DNA of 64,000 nt from Scatophagus argus (Eukaryota; Chordata; Actinopteri; Scatophagidae): the NCBI RefSeq assembly GCF_020382885.2, contig NC_058499.1:14989872-15053871 (forward strand). The letters run 5' to 3'. The position numbers and the translations under genes were made by a program. How positions within the stretch are numbered: the stretch's first letter is position 1; each line of letters starts with the position of its first letter. Shown here piece after piece: positions 55,501-64,000 of the stretch. The notes under the pieces were generated by a model that saw only the letters and a program-made list of their open reading frames with translations, was not told the origin of the DNA and ran no database searches.

Positions 55501-58500
55501 ATAAATACATACATGTTGAAATCGTGAGTATAGTACAGGTATTTGTGATGGCTTTGTTATCCCAACAAAGTCTGCTTTGACAAAAATCATCACTTCAATC
55601 ACCAGAGATTCAAAACAAAGAGACCACATTGTGAGTATCATTTTTCAGGCTAAAAGCACAGACTTACTTGTTGACTCTCTGGAAGTCACGAGACCAACCC
55701 AGTCTGGGTCCCGCCGTGGCTCGCACTCCACCCCTCTTGAACTCACCCTCTGGCAGGTTGTCATCCAGGTTAAATGTGGTGGACTGACTCCTTTTCAGCC
55801 TTAAAAAAATTATCAAAAAACATCCTCATAATCATACAAAATAGTTGTTAGCTGAATCTGAAAGTGTTTAATGTAAACATTTATAATCATAAAACTTTTT
55901 TTAATTACTTAAAGAGTGACTTATTATACAATAATTAAAATCAAGAGCTAAAGATTCTTGTGTCAATTTCTACTCACTTCCCAAAGAGTTTCTTTATTCC
56001 TTTGGATTTCTTCTTGCTCTCTGGGGTTGTAGGGAGTGTGTGGGTGCTGTCGCTGTTAGACGACCTCTGTGGTAGCCCAGCCAGATCCAAATGGTCAGTG
56101 CCCTGTCGCTCCGTTTCAGCTGTACAAACGAATGCCCACAGAAGATCGTCAGTATCGTAAGCAACAGTGCGGCAGATGGGCGAAGACAATGCTGCTGCAC
56201 AGGGCCAGAGTAGAGACCCAGAAAACACTCAGAGAGACACGACATCTTCTAGACACACTGGGACGTCACAGCAGTGTGCATTAAAAATCAATACCATCTC
56301 TAATAAGCATGCATTACACACCGCTGACGTGTGACCGAGGAACAAAGTAGTCTTGTTGCATTAGATAAAAAGAAAGGTGTTTTAGATTTTTAGTGGGAGG
56401 CCATCAAGATCCAAATAAATCATTTTTGCTGATAATATGGATCTCGACACAGATTTCTGTCCTGGGGGAAGGGTTTAAAAGAAACAGAGTATAAACAAAT
56501 ACATGCAGGCACGCAGGCAAATCAACATACACAAAAGACTGGCTGTATGTTGGACAATAGTGGGTAGTGACAAGGGTGTGGCGGTTTAAGCACGGCAGCT
56601 ACTGAGACATGATATGATGTCAGCTTTATGGATGAGCTTAGAAAAGGCAAAGATGCACAATGATATGGGAGATAATCAGTAGTTTCCTTTGTTTTCTTTG
56701 GAGAACTACTGCAATCCTACGTTGACCTGTGGTCTATACTGTACCTAGCATAGGCGCACTTGCACTCCGGCTGCGGTCTTCATGTGTTACAAAGCACACA
56801 CAACACACGACATGGTCCAACAGAAAAATAAAAAACACAAAGGGCAGAAATTATGATTGAAATAACAACAGGATTGGAGAGGTGGAACAAACACAGACAC
56901 ACACAAAAAAAAGCACACAGACAGAACGAAAGGCATACAGTGGCACACAAACGGATTTCCATAATTGAATTTGGGCCACAGTTTGTGTGGGTTGTAAATT
57001 ATGGTCTTGGTCCATATAGCATATTCCATGGGTGTGGCTTGGGAAAATAAAAAGTGTTCCGTGGTGGAAGAAAAACCTCCAGGAAAAATTTCACTCTCTA
57101 GTAAACAGCCAGTAAACTTCACAGCTACCTTAAAGCTGAAACAACATCAAGAGACAGACCGAGTCACCTCACAGACTTGCCCTCATGTAGCTACTAAATC
57201 ATGTGGTTTGCTCTTACCAAGGTTCGGCGTACTGGATGTCTTCTTGCCCCCACGGATCTTGAAGAAACCCTTTCCAAAAGATGAACGAGCCTTTCTCGAC
57301 CCAAAGCTGTCGTCCTCCATGGTGGCAGAGGGACTGATGGGTGGCTTTTCAGTGATCTTGCCAGTCCCTTCAATTGTATTCTGAGATAAAAAAAAAAAAA
57401 AATAAATAAATAAAAAAACATCACTCCAACCTTCATAACATACTGCCATATAAGTACTGGTCAGGTATAGTGTGCTAAACTTGTAGCTTAATATTTGCCT
57501 TGACTTTGACTCAAAAACAAAAATATTAAGGCTATAAACATTACAAATACTACGGTGTATTTTACACACTTCTGAGGCAAACTGAATGAAGCAAAGACAA
57601 GAAGAGAGAGTGAGTGAGTGAGAGAATTGGTAAAATTTGTAATAAAGACCTTATGGTGAAACTGAAAGACTACTTGTATTTGTTAAATATAAACAAGTTT
57701 GAGGATGTATTGCATGCATTAATGTTTTTGACAAAGTTTATTAAAACTTATTTACCCCCCAATTAAACATGTTTCCCTCACCACAAAATGTTTAACTTTT
57801 ACCTTTTCATTATTACTCCTATCCAGCTGGTCCTGACTGCCAGTCTTCGTGGCATCTTGGCTGAAATGACAACCAATGCACATTTCACTCATGACAGGGT
57901 TATGGAAGTAGAGAGCTTGTCTATGGTGGTTAAGAGAATAAACAGCAAGGGGCTATGGGATACGAACTCATGTTACACACATTCTTTTCATGTGTAACGT
58001 AAAGGAGTCTGCTGAGACACTTCCTCACACTTTGTGTCAGCAAGCATCTGCTTTGTCCGTCTGCTGCAGTCATTCATCCTGTATTACTGTTCCGCTCTCA
58101 GCCGCACTAGTAAATAAACACCAATTTGTCACTGCATTTAATTATCCATTTCAAACAATACAGTAAAAAGTTGTACCTGTTTGTTACATTATATCAAGAG
58201 AGTGCAACCCTCTACTGTAGTGTGACTGTTTGTTGCAGAAGAGCACACTATTACGCCTTACACTGATGTATTCATGGTATCAATGAAGTGTGACAGGAAA
58301 CCATGTGAGAGATACGCTGAACATGTGACACAACATCACATGTACATGTTACTTGTCTCAGTTAAATGAATGTGTGAACATGTCGTCACAACATACACAT
58401 CAGCTACATAAACGTTCAGCAAAACCAGCAACATTTTCTGGATGTTTCATTTATTTATATTCATGCATGGAAATGAGTAGCGGCACAAAAAGCAAAAAAA

Positions 58501-61500
58501 GACAGTATCCGCTTTAAAAAACAAAAACAAAAAAAAAAAACCCACTTCATTAGTCAAACTGTACTGACATTGCAGTGAGCTAATATATGTGAAAGAGTGA
58601 GTCTCTTCATATTTTACCTTTCTAAATCTGTTGGTGCGCACTCTGACACTAGTTCTGGATCTGAAGGGCTGGGTGTGGGTGAAGGCTCTTCACTCCGTCC
58701 ACTGACACCCTCCAACTGAGCACAGAGAAGAACGAGAAAAAAAAAAAAAAGATAAAAAACAATAAACTGAAAGAACGCTGTCTAAAAACCCAAGCATGCA
58801 CTGTCTTAAAACATTAACTTCCATATTCTCCTGGGGCCAGGAGAACACGGCGGCCTAATTCTTGAACTTAGAAAAGTGACACAAGATGTTATTCAATTAA
58901 TTGGATGTCGGGCCCTTCAACACTCAGTTTGCAAGTGTGAAATTTATGTGAGCTATTAGTGTTTTACTGAGCAATTCAAAGCTTAATGAGATCTGAGCAG
59001 CTTGGAGGAAAAAGGTAAACATTTTTTAATGTTGTATTTACTTTTCTAATAATGTTCCCCAGGTAGTCACTGTTCGATTAATATTTGGATGTTTGTATTT
59101 GTGACCCCACATCACATTTTGCTACACAAACCTCATCGGGGCTCTTCCTTCTCTGTTGTTCAACATCTCTCACGTCTTGATTTTCCGACTCCGGGGGCTC
59201 AGAGTTGACTGACAATAATGCGACGGCTCTGTCACCTTGACTCTCAACATGTTCGTTTTCTTTGGTTTTCTCTGTAGAAGACAATGAATAAGAGTAATAA
59301 ACACATTTTTTAAAAATAAAACAACACATAATTTGACACATATATGTGAGATGCTGGTTTATTTGGCATTTATCAGCCCATATTAAAAATCTGAAGAGTC
59401 TGAAGAGAAAGAGTTTATCTGACAAAACAACTTACATCTAATGCCTCTAGACAGGACTTAGAAGATGGAATAAATTAAAGTCAAATGAAACTATTGCAGA
59501 AAGTTGACGAACAAAGTTGTATAAATAAATGCATCTGTAAACAGCAAGCTCAAGGCAATACAAAAAAACCCATCAAAAAAAAAACAAAAAAAAAAACAAA
59601 GAAAAAGGGGAAAAAAGTTTGAAATGTAAGCACATCCTTTGTGCAGTTTTCAAAGAAGCTCCTGCTCTCAACCATATAGACTGAAGAAAAATGGAGCTAA
59701 TTACTCCCTGTGGTGGATTATCTCTGCAGTCCCATATTGTACTGAGACAAAGCCACTGACTGCCTGCATTAAATAATAAAATAGCTTGCAGTAATGTAAA
59801 GTATACATCAGATGGAGTTAAATGGCTAAATCACAGTACTTCTGTATCTCTGACACTGCATTAATATTACTCATCTACATCTAACAGAGGAGATGTCTGA
59901 CCTTTTTTCCCTTGCACTGACATCACCATGTCTTGAACCTTCTTGTACCGCAGCAATGACTGCTTCAGTTCCTCAATCTTACGATCCTGCAAAGGAAAAG
60001 GACAGTTAAAACCAAAGGGAGACAATGATCTATATCACTGAGTGTGATATCATTACAACTTATTAAGTACCTTCTCTTCATTGGCTGCCATCAATGATTC
60101 AACTGCCTTTTTCATTCTTTGCACTTCCACATCTAGCGAGGAAAGAAAATGATTACAGACAAAGAACTGCAGTGTTCATGAGGGGATGGTTAATAAGCCT
60201 GAACACACAGGGTGCAACTGGAGGATTTAATACAATCAGGCCGCAACTTTACAGACCATCATAGTGACTGTCCAGTTAACATCACAGCCACAGTATTTGC
60301 CTTTTAACAGTCCTTTAAATTTAAACCATATCCTTGTGTGAGCAGGTGTTTCACATGTTTCACTTCCGTAGATCATCTTCACTTTTCAGAACACACACTG
60401 TGTTACAAGGTGAACAGACAAACCCTCAATATTAGCAGTTTTAGGGATCTTGTGCTATTCAAGCCTTTTTGTTGACAGGCCTCAAAGTAATTCAAAATAA
60501 ATCAATGTAATCTCCAAAAAGAAAGTAAAACACACTTGTCACTTGTTTGAAAATGTGAAATATCTAACAATTCAACATTTTAAAGAAGTCTTGCTCAAGG
60601 ATTCATATACAATTCTAGTGACCTGAACTACAGCACTGTATGTGCAGTCATGATGAGGGAGTCTGAGCCTGAATGAAAAATGAAATTGTTCTACGTAAAA
60701 TGAAAGACCACTGAGGAGGGAAGGCACAGACATGACGACAGCACTCACAACGCAGTCACATGACACGCAACATGACAGCGCCATTACAGGTTAGCAAGGC
60801 ACACGCCAGTTGTCGGTGGGAGCAGTGGGAGGTTTAGAGGAGTTTGAGGAGAGATACTGGAAGGGTACAGGAGGTGAATACTGCTGGAGGACATGAGGAG
60901 GGAGGATGAGTGAGCAGCCTGAATGGTTATGACAAACAAAACAATTCATTCCTCATTCCTGCTGAAAACACAAAGCAGACATTCCTTGGTGCTGCTGTCG
61001 GACATTTAAAACATAAGTGCACAGCTTTTGGACAATCTTGGTTTTGTTCAGTCTAAAGTCCATAAGAAGGCTGACAACAGATTGGTGATGTGGTGCTCTG
61101 TGGTTGGGTATTAGGACTCCAATGGGTTATAATGAACAAGCAGAGTTCAGATGGCTCATTCTCGTTCATGCAAACATGGGTTGAGATGGGTGCAGTGAAA
61201 TAATAAACACAAGCATAAAAACCCCCCTTACGTTTTTCTTTCAGCCTCTTTCTAAGAGTTTCATCTGGATGAGAAACTGAACAGGACAAAAAATGATGAA
61301 ACAGAAGCCGGCTCGTTGCAGATTCTGACTTCCTGTAAAAATAAGCCTGCTTTGCTAATCATACAAAGATGATACTATAATCACAAAAAAAACATCAGTT
61401 TAAACATTGTGCATGCTCATCTTCGGTTAGGCTTGTGATTCGAATGGCTTTCCCACCTCTCTCTGTGGGATCTGCACTGCTCGAGGCCATGGCTTTGAAG

Positions 61501-63958
61501 CCTGTCTCATCCTGTAGTCTCCTCATCTCCCCATCTTTGCCCTCCAGCTGCCTCCTCAGTATGGCAAGCTCCTCCTGTCCAACAGAGGACAACATTGAGG
61601 ATACTTCCTCCACACAGACACTACCTCCCCCCTTCCAAGTTCCACACTACAAACAAACCACAACACAAAGGTTCACAGATGCTGACGTGGCATACAGGCA
61701 GGCAGCCAGGCCACACCTGCTCTGAAGGGTAACATGTGAGAGGTGGGTGGTGAGCACTGATGTCTGGGAGGGCTGAGGTAATAACAAATATAAATAACCC
61801 GTTGTACAAAACAATACATGTTTGAGTGGCCAGAATAGGAATTGAGCATGGAGACAGACAAATTAAATTTGTGAAGAGGTTTTAATTGAGATGCTCTTTA
61901 AAAACAGGAAATCAGTGGGACAAGTGTAAAGACGGATAAAGAAAGACACAGAAAAAACACAACTTGCCAACTCTTGACAAAAACCCCAAATTAAAGCATA
62001 CCTGTGGTTTGAGAAACTGGTGCAGACTTAAAAAAAGTGACTACATTTAACTTTTTGTGTTTGCACTGCTCTACACAAATCCGTACATTACATGATTTCA
62101 TTGTTTGTAAAGTAGCACCATTTTCCCTAAATAAATTAATGAACAACAAAAAAAAAACCAAAAACAAAAACTTGCAAACCAAATTTAATGATTTTTTTTC
62201 CCTCAAAAATAAAAACAGAAGAGGAGCCAAAGGGAGAGGTCAAAAACCATAATCATACAGCAAGCAAACCAGTCATCCTGAGAAAAGCCAACCTTCATAG
62301 CCTGGAGTTTGTGCTCCTTCCTCTGTTTCTCATACTGCATCTGGCCCATTTTGATTTTCAGGCTAGAAAGCTTGGCCATTAGCGACTAGCAGTAGAGAGA
62401 CAAATCAAGGAAGACAGAACAGAATAGAGATGCAAGAAGTAAAAGATAAAAAAAAGTCAAGCAGGTAGAATACCCAAGATTAAAACCAAGACATTTCAAT
62501 TATAAAGCACATTAAAAAATGGACACAGCTGATGAAAAATGTCTAAAGTTTAAGAGCAGTTTTACCCTCTATGGGCAGCAATTGCAAAAATGCAATTCCT
62601 CCTTCAGACACAGATCATCAAGCACCTTCATGTCCAATGAAAACAAGTATCCTCATGGTCAGGCAGACACACAAATGATTCTGAATTGAGCTGATGAATT
62701 AAATAAATCATACCGGGAGCTGTTTATAGAAACAGGAGGATAGCTTAACCTGAAAGAAGGTGACATGCTCTTGTAAAATGTTTAAGTAATAAATTAGCCA
62801 AAACACTTGAACTCTTTTGACAGCCAGAGGAATTCCCTACAAAATAAATGGTGGGTTTAGCTGGAGGGGACAGCTCCGGAATACGGATTAATAGTCTGGG
62901 GAAAAAAAATTGTCATGAATAGTTGCATATACTGCGAGTGAAAACATCCCCCTGTAACTCACCTTTGTGGATTTCAGTTTCTTTTCGTATTGTAGTTTTT
63001 CGTTCTCCAGCTCTGTCAGTCTGTACCGCAGTTCATTAATCTCAAGAATCAAATCCTGAAATTACAGAGAGTACGCATCACAGAATGGCAGTGAAAGAAC
63101 AAGCAAACTCTTAAAATACTGTTCAGAATTTAATATATTTTAATAATTTATTTCTTCTTTGGTATGAATTTTAGTTTTATATTCCGTTAACCACTCAAAT
63201 CTGATTTAAGTCAGCACAGCACTGTATAAACACACTAGAAAAGAAACTAGATACATTTGAAGGGACTGAAATCCTTGGAGAGTAAAGGCTTTAAAGTAGC
63301 AGTGATAAAAACGAGAGGAAGCTGCTCAAAGAAGAGAAGTGATTTGTGTGCAGTGAGGCAGAACACGGACAGCAGCTTTTTTGTTCCAGTGGGGTGGAAG
63401 AGACGGCTGCTCTGCTACAACAATGATGCATTTGAAAAAAGTATTTCACATGGTTCAACTGGAAGCAGACAGCTTAATGTTTGCAAAGGCTTTGACCTGA
63501 GAAAAAATTCAAATAAGGTCAAAACAAAAGCATTTCGCTCCTCAAGGTCAGGCTTTTTATTTATATTTGCACCAAACACAGCAGGCATATTTCCAATGGA
63601 TAGTACAGTGTTGTTTGCTTGAGTTGCTAGGACCTTTATCTGACCTTTTTCTTAACAACACACAGCTGCTTTGCAACTGACAATAAAATAACACGTCCCT
63701 CTCCCACACAGGTGTCAGACAACATGAATGAGGGTTTGTTTGGGCAAGTGTGTGTGTGTGTACACTGAGGGGAGAGAGGCAACAGGCAGAAACAAGAGCA
63801 ACTGCTGTCCTGTGAATTAGCGAACATACCTCACTGTCCCTAAATCTGTCAAAATCAAGTCTGTCCTTCTCCATGTTACTCAGTTTCAGCTTTAGGTTGG
63901 ACACTTCAGAGATCAGTTCTAGCTTCTGGGTCTCCAGTGCAGTTCTGCAGAGAAGCTC
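52561..63958 (-). CDS. ppfibp1: ppfibp1, liprin-beta-1 (3' part, 22 exons; 5' end outside window)
   Basis: Coding exons in order: 63830-63958, 62963-63055, 62293-62385, 61457-61574, 61232-61276, 60071-60132, 59902-59986, 59132-59271, 58618-58715, 57803-57860, 57218-57380, 55978-56119, 55668-55799, 55289-55439, 55042-55153, 54841-54929, 54380-54502, 54163-54288, 53887-54075, 53491-53655, 52762-52827, 52561-52644 (stop TGA 52561-52563). Phases agree throughout for 820 residues. The N-terminal part is a charged coiled coil (LETQKLELISEVSNLKLKL, MAKLSSLKIKMGQMQYEKQR, DRKIEELKQSLLRYKK). A Ser-rich linker follows, then three SAM domains, and the end is SVTDEDSNA. Liprin-beta binds liprin-alpha and LAR-type phosphatases at cell-adhesion and cortical sites. 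I prefer ppfibp1 over ppfibp2 from the KLSFSSFGSLRKKKQEE and MEDSEGTVRQIGAFSEGI segments. Fish may carry a and b copies, and I cannot say which this is. Confidence 0.93.
53887..55439 (-). other. ppfibp1: ppfibp1 exons for three tandem SAM domains
   Basis: SAM1 is encoded by 55289-55439 and 55042-55153 (FARWSKDQVCDWLQEQGL ... LGIKHPLHRKKLQLAL). SAM2 is encoded by the end of 55042-55153 with 54841-54929 and 54380-54502 (WLDDIGLPQYKTQFDEGRVD ... LKVGSVLHHLSIKRAIQVL). SAM3 is encoded by 54163-54288 and 53887-54075 (WTNHRVMEWLRSVDLAEYAP ... LRRHLATHFNLLIG). Three C-terminal SAM domains in this order are diagnostic of liprins. Confidence 0.92.
59902..63958 (-). other. ppfibp1: ppfibp1 coiled-coil exons
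   Basis: Exons 63830-63958, 62963-63055, 62293-62385, 61457-61574, 61232-61276, 60071-60132 and 59902-59986 encode heptad-like Leu/Glu/Lys-rich sequence with few helix breakers. In liprins this region mediates self-association and partner binding. The 61232-61276 exon has a second possible acceptor 12 bases further in, at 61265-61266 (start 61264). Confidence 0.85.
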
Positions 63959-64000
63959 CTAAAACGACAAATACAGCCTTTTACAAAATGATGGACTTAT

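Overview
This window is animal nuclear DNA, almost certainly from a ray-finned (probably percomorph teleost) fish. The genes are split into short exons with GT-AG introns. The proteins are vertebrate. Non-coding DNA carries dispersed repeats of types common in teleost genomes, plus (GT)n, (TA)n and poly-A/poly-G tracts. There is no sign of prokaryotic organisation. All five genes lie on the minus strand, so each reads from high to low coordinates.

Layout, left to right: (1) 1-5541, the 5' six coding exons of ric8b (a chaperone and exchange factor for G-protein alpha subunits); the gene runs off the left edge. (2) 8398-24625, rfx4, a winged-helix transcription factor of neural and ciliated tissue; 18 coding exons were placed and reading phase shows that one small exon is missing. 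(3) 27729-46357, polr3b, the second-largest RNA polymerase III subunit, complete in 28 exons. (4) 47357-50260, a secreted EndoU-family (poly(U)-specific) endoribonuclease, complete in 8 exons. (5) 52561-63958 and beyond, ppfibp1 (liprin-beta-1); 22 exons carry the coiled coil and three SAM domains, and the 5' end lies off the right edge.

ric8b-rfx4-polr3b is the conserved vertebrate block known from human 12q23. The endou-like gene and ppfibp1 on its right are not neighbours of POLR3B in human, so the window crosses a synteny junction. The genes have unrelated jobs (G-protein biogenesis, neural/ciliary transcription, Pol III transcription, RNA cleavage, adhesion scaffolding) and do not form a pathway.

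Exon coordinates were derived by hand: reading phase was followed across every junction and each splice dinucleotide was checked. Family assignments rest on remembered protein families, not on a search. I saw no CRISPR array, tRNA or rRNA gene, and no evidence of a novel multigene system. The points most worth checking are a GC-AG intron and a phase-proven missing exon in rfx4, in-frame tandem acceptors in ppfibp1, intronic blocks that look like candidate enhancers, and several fossil retroelements.
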